Assembly: GCF_027922145.1 (NCBI RefSeq)
Contig: NZ_BSFC01000025.1
Span: 51,743 to 115,742, forward strand
DNA from: Novosphingobium resinovorum
GTDB lineage: Bacteria > Pseudomonadota > Alphaproteobacteria > Sphingomonadales > Sphingomonadaceae
DNA length: 64,000 nt
Direction of reading: 5' to 3'
Part shown: in pieces, positions 32,971 to 41,504 of the stretch
Layout: each line of letters starts with the position of its first letter
Numbering within the stretch: position 1 is the first letter of the stretch
Notes under the pieces: model-generated
The model's input: only the letters and a program-made list of their open reading frames with translations
Told to the model about the DNA's origin: nothing
Databases searched by the model: none
Program-made: the position numbers and the translations under genes

Positions 32971-33815
32971 GCTTTCTCTCCCATCACGTCGGCGAGGCCG
33001 ACGACGGCGTGATCCGTCTTGCGGGTCAGTTCGACCAGCGGCACGGTGATGCCGTAGCTGCGGGCCAGGTCGATCGCCGCATCCAGGTCCTTGACCATCA
33101 GCCCGCGGGTATATTCGCGAATGGCGGCTTCCTGCGCGCTGGACTCCGGATCGTCGCGCACGGCGAGCATCAGCGGGCCGCCGACGCTGTCCGAACTGGC
33201 ATCGATGACTTCGCTCAACTGGCGAATGTCGACGCCGGCGTTGCGGCACAGGATCGACGCCTCGTATCCGGCGCGCAGTCCGCCGAATACGATGACGTTA
33301 CGCGCGATCTTCGCCGCCATCCCTGCGCCGGGACCGCCCATATGCGCGACGAGCTTGGCGAAGCCGTCCAGCACGGGGCGAACTTTCGCGACCGCGCCGT
33401 CGGTTCCGCCGACAAGGCATACCAGGCCGTTTTCGCGGGACTTGGGCCCGCCGGTCACGCCGCAGTCGATCAGGTCGACGCCCGCCGCGTCCGTCAGCGC
33501 CCGGATCGCATCAAGGTCCTCGATCGAGACGGTGGCGACCAGCACGACGCTCAAGCCGGGACGCGCCTGCGACAGGACGCCGTCGAGCCCCGTCAGCACG
33601 TCCACCGTCTGCTTCGCGTTGACGACCGCGATGATGACGACATCGGCCTGCCGCGCCAGTTCGGCCGGCGTCGCCACGACGGCGGGAACGCCTTCGAGCG
33701 TGGCGGCGGCATCCGGGCGAATGTCGTACACCGCTGCCAGTTGGCCGGTCCGCGCGAGGCAGATGGCGACACCCGCTCCGATCTGGCCGAGCCCTATAAC
33801 GCCTGCTTTCCCCAT
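32967..33815 (-). CDS. NAD(P)-dependent beta-hydroxyacid dehydrogenase family protein
   Basis: A 282-residue 3-hydroxyisobutyrate/6-phosphogluconate dehydrogenase-type protein. The N-terminal Rossmann motif is 'GVIGLGQIGAGVAICLA'; the substrate loop 'DCGVTGGPKSRENG' matches the family's 'DAPVSGG' position, and the catalytic Lys lies in 'GMAAKIARNVIVFG' (family pattern G-x3-K-x2-N). It would oxidise a beta-hydroxy acid or reduce a semialdehyde. ATG 33815 follows AAAGGA. It overlaps the CMD gene by 4 bases, so both act in one step series. Substrate unknown. Confidence 0.87.
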   Translation of the reverse strand: MGKAGVIGLGQIGAGVAICLARTGQLAAVYDIRPDAAATLEGVPAVVATPAELARQADVVIIAVVNAKQTVDVLTGLDGVLSQARPGLSVVLVATVSIEDLDAIRALTDAAGVDLIDCGVTGGPKSRENGLVCLVGGTDGAVAKVRPVLDGFAKLVAHMGGPGAGMAAKIARNVIVFGGLRAGYEASILCRNAGVDIRQLSEVIDASSDSVGGPLMLAVRDDPESSAQEAAIREYTRGLMVKDLDAAIDLARSYGITVPLVELTRKTDHAVVGLADVMGEKA

Positions 33816-33893
33816 TCTTGATCCTTTCCGCTGTAGGTATGGTTTTTGTGCAATGCCGGATCGTGACACGCCGTCTTCGCGGGCGTCATCCTG

Positions 33894-34596
33894 TTATCCG
33901 TGATTGGCCGGATGCCGACACGATTGCGCGGCATCGCGACACTTTCGGCGGTCCATGCCGTAGGTTCCGCGCGGTGCCGCGAGGGTATTCCTGGCAAGAC
34001 TCGTCAATTCTCGTTCCAGCAGATCGGCAACGTAATGGCGCAGCGCGCCGTGATCCGTTCCGGGATGGAGTTCGCAGTGCGCCATCATGGCCCAGGCCAA
34101 TGATGAAGTCGGCCAGCCTGAAGCGCTGCTCCGGCAGCGCCAGCGGGGCGAGGCAATGGAGCGCTGAATCGAGGCTGCGGCGCAACCGTGCGTCCTGGGC
34201 GAGGTTGATCGCCGCGATCTTGGGATTGCGGCCGACTTCGGCCAGAAGCTCCGACATCAGCCGGCGGTTCTCGGCCGACGGTGTATCGGTTGCGATCCGG
34301 GTGATCCAGGCGCGGATGGCGGTGAAATCGCGCCGCTCGACGGCAGCCTGCAGTTTGGCCTCCTCAAGCCACGCGATCAGGTTCGCTTCGCAGATGGCGG
34401 CGACGATTTCCTCCTTGTTCGCGAAGTCCCGATAGATCTGGCCCACTGCGATCCCGGATGCCTGGGCGATCTGCGCGATGCCGGCCTGGTGGAACCCTTT
34501 CTCGACGAAAATCCGGCGAGCGGTGTCCAGAAGGTGCTGGCGGCGCACCGCGTATCGTGCGGTGCGGGGCCGATCGGGGGCGTTCACATCCGGCAT
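33894..34596 (-). pseudogene. TetR-family regulator with a frameshift
   Basis: The N-terminal part from ATG 34596 is a clear TetR DNA-binding domain: 'HLLDTARRIFVEKGFHQAGIAQIAQASGIAVGQIYRDFANKEEI'. The frame carries a normal ligand domain up to 'LADFIIGL', then changes to an arginine/serine-rich string and stops at 33886. In the neighbouring frame the sequence continues as a plausible TetR C-terminus ('MMAHCELHPGTDHGALRHYVADLLERELTSLA') and stops at 33894. The break is near 34089-34100, in a GGG run, so one extra base is likely. This is either a real inactivating mutation or a sequencing error. It is divergent from the TonB receptor at 34810. Confidence 0.7.
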
Positions 34597-34691
34597 TTTT
34601 TCCACGTTGCGGTTCCTGACGAGATCGTGGCGATGAAGATCACGCGGAACATGGGCGCGCACCTGTCCGAATGCGGGGCCTTGGAAAAATA

Positions 34692-34709
34692 GCCGACGGG
34701 CCGGTCGGC
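34692..34709. promoter_or_regulatory. Possible TetR operator
   Basis: An 18-base near-palindrome: GCCGAC, 6-base centre, GTCGGC. It lies in the gap between the tetR-like gene and the divergent TonB receptor gene, which is where a TetR operator would be. Assigned by symmetry and position only. Confidence 0.35.
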
Positions 34710-34809
34710 AGGATGAAGTGCCTTCCTTTCGGCAGGTCCGATCCCCGGCGCGCGGCACCTATGGGGCCACCAAGCGACGGATCAACGTCGCAACTGGGGA
34801 GAGCCGGAT

Positions 34810-37212
34810 ATGCGTAGAACTGCTTGCCTGCGGGCGCTGATCGCTTCGACAACGATGCCGCTGGCAGCCATGCCCGCGATCGCGGCCGCGCAGGACGCCA
34901 ATCCTCGGCAGGACACGGCCGCTGCTGCATCGCAGGACATCGTGGTCACGGCCCGCCGCGTCGCGGAGAACATCCAGTCGACCCCGGTATCGGTCACTGC
35001 GTTCAGCGCCGACACCCTGCGCCAGGCCACGATCCGCGACACCCAGGACCTGCTCGTCAAGACGCCCGGCGTGTTCCTCGCCGGCTCGGGCGGGCGGGAA
35101 AACACGAACTTCTCCATTCGCGGCCAGGCCAAGGCGCTGGCGGGCAACAGCGCCGCCGCGGTCATCAGCTATTTCGCCGAAGTACCGTCTCCCACCACCG
35201 GGTCGAGCATTCCCACGTACGATCTGGGTTCGGTCCAGGTCCTGAAAGGTCCGCAAGGAACGCTGTTCGGCCGCAATACGACAGGCGGCGCCATCCTCTA
35301 TTACCCGACGGCGCCTGACTATTCGGTGGGCGGCTACCTCCAGGGCACCTACGGAAACTACGACAGTCGCCTGCTGGAAGGCGCGCTCAACATGCCCATC
35401 GTGGATGGAAAGCTGGCCCTGCGCATCGCCGGCCAGTACCAGAAGCGCGACGGGTGGACGCGTAACATCGGCATCGGCAGGGATGCCGACGATTTGAATT
35501 CCCGCGCCTTGCGCGGCTCGCTCCTGTTCGAGCCGACCGACTGGATCTCCAACACCACCATCGTCGATTTCTATCGCAATCGCTCCACCGGCGGTGGTTC
35601 GGTCCTCACCAACGTATTGCCGGGGCCCAATGCGCTTTCGGCCACCGGGACCTTGTCAGCGGCGCTCGCGCAACTGGTCCTGCAGCGGCAGCGGGGCCCG
35701 CGGGTCATCAATTCCGACGTCGACGCCTTCGAGCGGGTCAATCGTTTCGGCATCACGAACCGCACGGAAATCCAGCTTGGCGACGATACCGAGTTCGTCA
35801 GCATCTTCGGCTATCGCCACACGAAGGTCGACTATTACTCCAGCGTGGATGGCTTGCCGACGCTGATATCGGACGGCACCGGCGCCATTCCGGAGGGCCT
35901 GCCGGTTACGGTCGTGGGTGGCCGGCAAACCTCGGATGTGGAGCAGTACACCCAGGAAGTGCAGCTTCGCGGCAAGCTGTTCGACCAGAAGCTCGACTGG
36001 ATCGTGGGCGGGTTCTACCTCGCCAGCGACCCGTCGGGCCCGAGCGGCACGTATATTCCGACGTTCATTCTGCCGGGCATCACCGATGCGCCGTTCAACT
36101 ACAATTTCTACTCGGAACGCAGCAAGGCGCTGTTCGCCAACATCGGCTACGATCTGGGTTCGGCGGTCGAAGGCCTGCGCTTCGACGCCGGTTTCCGCTA
36201 CACCTGGGACGACATCACTGCCTGCATCGGCAGCGGCACCTCCTCGCAGCCGCAGGCGACGCGGGCGGACTGCCGCAACGGTTCGCCGCTGATCCGCAAC
36301 GCCAGCAACAACAAGACCTCGTCCAAGGCCCCGACCTGGACGATCGGGCTGGACTGGCAGGCGACCAGCGATCTGTTCTTCTACGCCGTGACGCGGCGCG
36401 GCTATCGCTCGGGCGGCATCAACGGCCCGACGCTGGCGGGACGGCTGACGCAGTTCCAGTCCTTCGCGCCTGAAAAGGTGACGGATGTGGAACTGGGCGT
36501 CCGCTCGGACTTCGACGTCGGCGGCGTCGCCATCCGGCTCAACGCATCGCCGTTCATCGGTTGGTACAGCGGCGTGCAGGTGCCGATTTCCGGCCTGAAT
36601 ACCCAGGCGACTTGCAGCCTCACCGCGCCGGGTGGTACCGACGCACCGCGCTCGCCCGATGGCGACTGCACCACCAGCAACGATCCCGCGGGCGGTACCC
36701 TGCTGGTCAACGCGGGCAAGACGCGTGTCGCCGGCGTGGACCTTTCGGGCCGGATCGCGCCGACGCATACGCTGTCGCTGGACCTTGGCGCGACGCTGCT
36801 CGACCCCAAGTCCCGCGCGTTGACGGTTCCGGCGGCGCTGCTGCCGTACCTGCGGATCGCCGAGGTGCCGTTCAACCTCGTCGCCAAGACCACCGTGACG
36901 ATCGGCGGGCGCTGGGAACTGCCGCTGCCCGCGCACGTGGGACAAGGAAGCCTCGCGGTCGACTACTACCATTCCAGCAAGGTGCGCTCCTCGGACAACG
37001 TGCTGCCCGCCTACGATCTCGTCAATGCCCGCCTCGACATCCGGCAAGTGGGCGGGACCGGGCTGGATGCGGGCGTCTTCGTGCGGAACATCTTCGACAA
37101 GAACTACCTTGCATCCAGCAACGTCGGCTCCGCCCAGCTCGGCATCATGAGCGGCTTCTACGGCGCGCCGCGCACGTACGGGATCGAGCTGCGCTACCAT
37201 TTCGGAAACTGA
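34810..37212 (+). CDS. TonB-dependent outer-membrane receptor
   Basis: An 800-residue receptor with signal peptide ('MRRTACLRALIASTTM'...'AIAAAQD'), plug motifs 'QDIVVTARRVAENIQSTPVSVTAFSADTL' (in two overlapping parts), 'VLKGPQGTLFGRNTTGG' and a barrel ending in 'LRYHFGN'. It is closest in layout to the receptor at 1314: both share the 'SSIPTYDLGSVQVLKGPQG'-like stretch, hinting at related ligands. ATG 34810 follows GGAGAG. It heads the operon TBDT-SDR-NTF2-kinase and faces a broken tetR gene. Confidence 0.93.
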   Translation: MRRTACLRALIASTTMPLAAMPAIAAAQDANPRQDTAAAASQDIVVTARRVAENIQSTPVSVTAFSADTLRQATIRDTQDLLVKTPGVFLAGSGGRENTNFSIRGQAKALAGNSAAAVISYFAEVPSPTTGSSIPTYDLGSVQVLKGPQGTLFGRNTTGGAILYYPTAPDYSVGGYLQGTYGNYDSRLLEGALNMPIVDGKLALRIAGQYQKRDGWTRNIGIGRDADDLNSRALRGSLLFEPTDWISNTTIVDFYRNRSTGGGSVLTNVLPGPNALSATGTLSAALAQLVLQRQRGPRVINSDVDAFERVNRFGITNRTEIQLGDDTEFVSIFGYRHTKVDYYSSVDGLPTLISDGTGAIPEGLPVTVVGGRQTSDVEQYTQEVQLRGKLFDQKLDWIVGGFYLASDPSGPSGTYIPTFILPGITDAPFNYNFYSERSKALFANIGYDLGSAVEGLRFDAGFRYTWDDITACIGSGTSSQPQATRADCRNGSPLIRNASNNKTSSKAPTWTIGLDWQATSDLFFYAVTRRGYRSGGINGPTLAGRLTQFQSFAPEKVTDVELGVRSDFDVGGVAIRLNASPFIGWYSGVQVPISGLNTQATCSLTAPGGTDAPRSPDGDCTTSNDPAGGTLLVNAGKTRVAGVDLSGRIAPTHTLSLDLGATLLDPKSRALTVPAALLPYLRIAEVPFNLVAKTTVTIGGRWELPLPAHVGQGSLAVDYYHSSKVRSSDNVLPAYDLVNARLDIRQVGGTGLDAGVFVRNIFDKNYLASSNVGSAQLGIMSGFYGAPRTYGIELRYHFGN

Positions 37213-37261
37213 ACGCGATCGCCCCTGCTGCGTGAACGGCGGCGTGAACGAAGGAAAAGGC

Positions 37262-38068
37262 ATGGCCCGGCTCGAGGACAAGGTCTGCATCATCACCGGC
37301 AGCGGGAGCGGCATCGGCCGGGCCAGCGCGCTGATGTTCGCGCGCGAAGGGGCGAGGGTGATCGTCGCCGACATTCGCGGCGACACCGCCGAAGCGACCG
37401 CGCACGCGGTCTGCGAGGCGGGCGGCACGGCGCTGGCGATGACCGTGGACGTCGCGCGGGAGCCTGATCTGGAAACCATGATCGCGCGGACGGTGGCGGA
37501 GTTCGGACGGATCGACGTGCTGTTCAACAACGCGCTTTACGTGAACAAGGAGCACGCGCTGCGGGACATGGATTTCCTGTCGTTCGACCCGGACATCTTC
37601 CTTGCGAACTTGCGCGTGAACGTGCTGGGCGCGGTCGTGGCGAGCAAGCTGGCGATCCCCTACATGCTGGAGCGTGGCGGCGGCTCCATCATCTCCACCT
37701 CGTCCGGCAGTTCGATGGGCGGGGACATCACCGCCTACAGCTACGGGTCCTCCAAGGCTGCCCTGAACTGGTTCGTCCAGGCGATCGCCGCGACTTATGG
37801 CAAGCGCGGGATCCGCAGCAACGCGATCCTTCCGGGCCCCACCCAGACGCCCGCCAAGCTGGACTGGTCGACCCCGGAAATGGACCGCCTGTTCCTCGAG
37901 GTGCTCAACACCCCCTTCATCGGCGAGCCCGAGGACATCGCCGCCATGGCGCTGTTCCTGGCTTCGGACGAATCCCGCTACGTCAACGGGATGCTCTACC
38001 CCGTCGACGGGGGGCAGAGCTGCACCGTGCCGTTCATCGGCGTCACCCGGGCGCTGATGCGCAACTGA
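37262..38068 (+). CDS. Short-chain dehydrogenase/reductase (SDR)
   Basis: A 268-residue classical SDR. It has 'ITGSGSGIGRA' for the dinucleotide, an Asp ending strand 2 in 'VIVADIRGD' that favours NAD, 'DVLFNNA', a catalytic Ser in 'ISTSSGSSM' and the Y-x3-K pair in 'YSYGSSKAA'. The region 'ILPGPTQTPAK' replaces the usual PGxxxT. ATG 37262 follows GGAAAAGG. It lies 49 bases after the TonB receptor and 32 before the NTF2-like gene. It probably oxidises a hydroxyl of the imported compound. Confidence 0.88.
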   Translation: MARLEDKVCIITGSGSGIGRASALMFAREGARVIVADIRGDTAEATAHAVCEAGGTALAMTVDVAREPDLETMIARTVAEFGRIDVLFNNALYVNKEHALRDMDFLSFDPDIFLANLRVNVLGAVVASKLAIPYMLERGGGSIISTSSGSSMGGDITAYSYGSSKAALNWFVQAIAATYGKRGIRSNAILPGPTQTPAKLDWSTPEMDRLFLEVLNTPFIGEPEDIAAMALFLASDESRYVNGMLYPVDGGQSCTVPFIGVTRALMRN

Positions 38069-38099
38069 ACGCGCAACCGTTACCGCAAAAGGACAGATC

Positions 38100-38561
38100 A
38101 TGGGAATCGAGATCGAGGACAAGGTCCGCGAGTTCTGCGCGGCGTGGGGCGATGGCAGCGATGCAAGCCGGCCGGACGTCGACAGGATCCTGGCGATGAT
38201 GGCGCAGGACGCCGAATGGCAATTGTGGGTGCCGGGCGGTCCGATCGTGAAGGGGCAGGCCGCACTGCGCGCGGAGATCGAGCGCCAGATGGGCTTCGCC
38301 ACCAACAACAAGTGCAACGAAGTCAACATCGTGTCGAACGAGCGGATGGTGATGCAGGAGCGCTCCGACACCGCGATCATCATGGGCAGGCCTTGCCCTC
38401 ACCAGATGGTCGCGATCTACGAATTCGACGACGACGGACTGATCGTGCGCTGGCGCGAGTATCTCGACATGGCCGATCTCACCCGCAAGATGGGCATCGA
38501 CGAGGCAGCGGCGGGTGGCAGCGAAATCCCCGAGCAGGCCGCCACGGGGGCCTCGGCATGA
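38100..38561 (+). CDS. NTF2-fold protein, limonene-1,2-epoxide-hydrolase-like
   Basis: A 153-residue NTF2-like protein. The C-terminal half, 'IIMGRPCPHQMVAIYEFDDDGLIVRWREYLDMADLTRKMG' (read as two halves), resembles limonene-epoxide hydrolase: Arg and Asp residues in the sheet and a final 'WREYLD' strand. The N-terminus 'VREFCAAWGDGSDASRPDVDRILAMMAQDAEWQLWVPG' is also LEH-like. If right, it would open an epoxide or act as a ketosteroid-isomerase-like enzyme. The stop overlaps the next start by 4 bases (ATGA). Confidence 0.75.
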   Translation: MGIEIEDKVREFCAAWGDGSDASRPDVDRILAMMAQDAEWQLWVPGGPIVKGQAALRAEIERQMGFATNNKCNEVNIVSNERMVMQERSDTAIIMGRPCPHQMVAIYEFDDDGLIVRWREYLDMADLTRKMGIDEAAAGGSEIPEQAATGASA

Positions 38562-39931
38562 CCGCGCCTTCGGCCCTCAATGTCTACGACGATGCGGCGG
38601 TGGCGCGGATCACCGCCTTCGTCGAGCGCGAAACCGGCGGCAAGGTCGTCGGGCTCGAGCGTCTGGTGCGGTGGCGGCCTTCGTGGTTCGTCGACGTGGA
38701 GAGCGCCGGTGCGGTGCGCCGCTTCCACTTGCGCGGCGATCGCGGCGGCGACGTCTCCATCTTTCCCGATCTCAAGCGCGAGGCGGACATCATCGCGCTG
38801 CTGCACGGGCAAGGGCTGCCGGTGCCGGAGGTCCACGCCTACCTGGCTGATCCGCCCTGCATCCTCATGGAAGCGATCGCGGGCACGCGCGATTTTTCGG
38901 CATTGGACGCCGCCACGAAAAGCGCGATCGGCCGGGTCTACATGCGGGCGGTCGCCGCTATGCACCGCCTGCCGGTGGAGCCGTTCGTCGAAGCCGGCGT
39001 GCATCTGCCCGAAAGCGCCGAAGCCGTCGCGCTGGTGGGGCTGGATGCCTACATGGACCACTACTTGCGCACCAAGAGCCGGCCCGAGCCGCTGATCGAG
39101 TTCGTGATCGGTTGGATGCGGCGGAACGTCCCGCGCCATCGCGGCGGGCGCGCCGGGTTCATCCAGTTCGATTCCGGTCAGTACCTGGTCGATGACGGGG
39201 CGATGACCAAGCTCTACGACTTCGAATTCTCGATGATCGGCGATCCCTTGTTCGACATCGCCACGATGGGCATGCGCAACAGCTACGAGCCGCTTGGCGC
39301 GCCTTTGCCCGAGCTTGTGCGCTATTACGAAGAGGCAACCGGCGAGCCGCTCGATCACGCGGCGGTCGTCTTCTACGTGCTGCAGTTTTCGGTGCTGGGC
39401 ACGATGCAGTTCACCGGGACCGCGGGCGAACCGGTTCCCGGCGATCCGCATTCGGTCTATCTGATGTTCGACCTGTCGCTGCGGCGGTCGATCCTGCTGG
39501 CGCTGTCGGCGCTGATGGGCGCGCCCTTGCCGGAACTGCCGCCGCTGCGGCGGGATGCCGGCGACAACGGCCCCCTGCTGGCCAAGCTCGCCGACACGCT
39601 GGCCACGCTGCCGGTCGAAACCGAAGCGGCGCGGGCGCACAAGGTGCAGGTTGCCGAACTCGTCGAATGGGTGCGCCGGGCGGACAGCCACGGCGCCGAT
39701 GTGATCGCGCGCAACCTCGCCGACGTATCGGCATTCCTCAAGCGCCCGTTCGGCACCTGGGGTGAAGCCAGCGCCGCGCTGGAGGCTCACATCAAGGTCG
39801 CGAGCCCGGACGAGGACACGGCGATCTTCACCTTGCTCGCCGCCCTGGAGGGGCGCCGCCTGCAAGTGTTCGGACCCACCGCGCTGGGGGAAGCGGCGAT
39901 GCATGTCGTATTGCCGGATACGCGCGGTTAG
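38558..39931 (+). CDS. APH-fold phosphotransferase with altered catalytic loop
   Basis: A 457-residue protein. The N-terminal ~330 residues match the APH/ACAD10-11 kinase fold ('LLHGQGLPVPEVHAYLADPPCILMEAIAG', shown in part). The catalytic loop reads 'GFIQFDSGQYLV' instead of HGDxxxxN: Asp is kept, His and Asn are changed, with Gln at the Asn place. The metal strand is 'KLYDFEFSMIGDPLFDIATM'. The last ~110 residues are an extra helical segment. Kinase activity is uncertain. It ends the TBDT-SDR-NTF2 operon and is the second such protein in the window. Confidence 0.78.
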   Translation: MTAPSALNVYDDAAVARITAFVERETGGKVVGLERLVRWRPSWFVDVESAGAVRRFHLRGDRGGDVSIFPDLKREADIIALLHGQGLPVPEVHAYLADPPCILMEAIAGTRDFSALDAATKSAIGRVYMRAVAAMHRLPVEPFVEAGVHLPESAEAVALVGLDAYMDHYLRTKSRPEPLIEFVIGWMRRNVPRHRGGRAGFIQFDSGQYLVDDGAMTKLYDFEFSMIGDPLFDIATMGMRNSYEPLGAPLPELVRYYEEATGEPLDHAAVVFYVLQFSVLGTMQFTGTAGEPVPGDPHSVYLMFDLSLRRSILLALSALMGAPLPELPPLRRDAGDNGPLLAKLADTLATLPVETEAARAHKVQVAELVEWVRRADSHGADVIARNLADVSAFLKRPFGTWGEASAALEAHIKVASPDEDTAIFTLLAALEGRRLQVFGPTALGEAAMHVVLPDTRG

Positions 39932-40099
39932 ACCGGCTTAGAAGCGGCAACGTCGGTTCTGCAAATTACCGTCGCGCGGGTCGTTCGGCGGCACATTCGA
40001 GTGAAGGCACGCTCAAGTCCAGCCCCAGAGGCGGCTTTCCACCACACGGACAAGCGGCCGAAGAGGCGGGCAGGGCCCGACCAGCCCCGACGCCGCGTA

Positions 40100-40570
40100 G
40101 GCTGTTCGATTGGGACCTCGACCTCAGCGGAGTGAGGTTCGAGCGCTGTTCGATGCGCGGCGTGCGGGTCGAGCGCGCGTTGCTGATCTGCGCGATGTTC
40201 CACGGCTGCCGGGGGTCGCAGCGCCTCGTTCGCGGGGGATGACCTGTCCGACACGGCGATTGATGGGGGATTTCAACAACGCCTCGTTCTGCAATGCGCG
40301 GTCGAACGCTGCAAGCTGACCGGCGCCGATCTAATCAATGCTGGCACGATGGGCCTCGATATCGAGGAAGTGCAGTTCTGCTGCGCAAAGCTGCCGGGCA
40401 TCTCGTTCCGTTAGGCGGCGCTCAAGTGTGTGGACTTGTCCGAGGCGGACTTGCGCGGCGCGGATCTCTGCGGGATCGAGATGATGGACGCGCGGCTGTT
40501 TCGCGGCGCCCTGATCTCGCGCGATCAGGCGGCGGACCCGCTGGCGCAGATGGGGCTCAACGTGCTGTGA
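40100..40570 (+). pseudogene. Pentapeptide-repeat protein, broken
   Basis: Translations in two frames show pentapeptide-repeat (A(D/N)LxX) patterns: 'DWDLDLSGVRFERCSMRGVRVERAL' early in one frame and 'CKLTGADLINAGTMGLDIEEVQFC' then 'CVDLSEADLRGADLCGIEMMDARLFRGAL' in another. They are split by frameshifts and an in-frame TAG at 40412. The last segment ends at TGA 40568-40570. The layout recalls Qnr/MfpA-like proteins, but the gene cannot make a complete product. It opens a stretch of decayed genes between the catabolic and conjugative regions. Confidence 0.7.
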
Positions 40571-40930
40571 GTGCGATCAATCCGCGCGCGCTCAACTTGT
40601 CGCGGCCCTCGGTCTCGAGCACGATTGCGCTACGCGAACGCCGCTTGGGCTTCGTCTTGTTCGAGCGGCGGCGTGGCGGCATCGCGCTGACTCACGAGGG
40701 CGAAGTGCTGCGGCGCCGGGCCGAGGCGCTCTCCACCCTGCTGGCCGACGCCGCCAGCGAGGTCGAGCATGCCCACCACGACATCCTCGGCCCCTTGCGC
40801 ATTGGCGGGACCCACCGGCGCGCTGCTGACGCTGCTGCCCGGCGCGATCATGAGGCTGGAGCACGCAGTGGGCGATTTCGCGCTCAGCGTGGTCGAACGG
40901 CTCGACGAGCAATCGCACGACATGCTGCGC
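40571..40930 (+). pseudogene. LysR-family regulator fragment
   Basis: The first part translates to a LysR helix-turn-helix remnant: 'LNLSRPSVSSTIALRERRLGFVLFERRRGGIALTHEGEVLRRRA'. After 'DILGPLRIGGT' the reading frame shifts and the ligand domain continues in another frame ('PGALLTLLPGAIMRLEHAVGDFALSVVERL'). The N-terminal residues and the C-terminal half are missing. It runs directly into an IS5-family remnant, so it was probably disrupted by insertions. Confidence 0.7.
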
Positions 40931-40944
40931 TTCGGCGCGATCGA

Positions 40945-41020
40945 GGTGTTCAAGATCCTGGTGCTGCAGGCGCTTTACTCGCTGGCTGACGAGGGCATCG
41001 AGTTCCAGATTAAGGGTCGC
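40945..41020 (+). mobile_element. IS5-family transposase remnant
   Basis: A short stretch reading 'VFKILVLQALYSLADEGIEFQIKGRL' matches the N-terminal signature of IS5-group transposases (F-K-x-L-V-L-Q-x-L-Y-x-L-S-D-E-x3-Y-Q). Nothing else of the element is seen, and it is fused in frame by chance to the LysR fragment. A fossil only. Confidence 0.55.
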
Positions 41021-41033
41021 TTGGCCGATCCGG

Positions 41034-41170
41034 TTATGCCGCCACTGGATAGCAGCGTTCAAAAGTTGCTTGCTGGTGCAAGGCTGCCCAAGCGATCCGC
41101 GCCAGCTTGTTCGCCAACGCCACAACCACAGCGTTGAGTGAACGCCTCTCTCGATCATCGCTTTCGCAGG
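41034..41170 (-). mobile_element. IS110-family transposase C-terminal remnant
   Basis: On the minus strand 'RRSLNAVVVALANKLARIAWAALHQQATFER' resembles the C-terminal end of IS110/IS902-type transposases (VALANKxARIAW). Only this tail is present. It is separate from the larger IS110 copy at 41505-42472. The interval 41230-41500 next to it shows no gene I can recognise. Confidence 0.5.
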
Positions 41171-41504
41171 TTGCGGAAAAAGGGTTGGCAGAGCCCGCCA
41201 TTGGCCCCGCTTTCGCCGTTTTCCAGCCCACGGGGGTCAGTCCAATCGGGGTGCCCAGCGGGAGGCTAGTTCTCTAATCGCGCTTTCTTCGTCAAGCCTT
41301 GCTTAAAGCTACTTCGCCCGGGTCACGGTTCTCTACGCGGTCGGCGTCTGCCGCCGCAACATCTGGTCCGGTCCGGAAGCGCAGGTGCTGCAAGGTCGAC
41401 AACGGGTTTGCGCTCGTGGCGCACCCAAGGCCCCATACCGCGCACCTACACCCTCGCCCGAGCGCGACAGTAGCGTCCGGCACGTGCCGGACTAGCGCGA
41501 CTTG

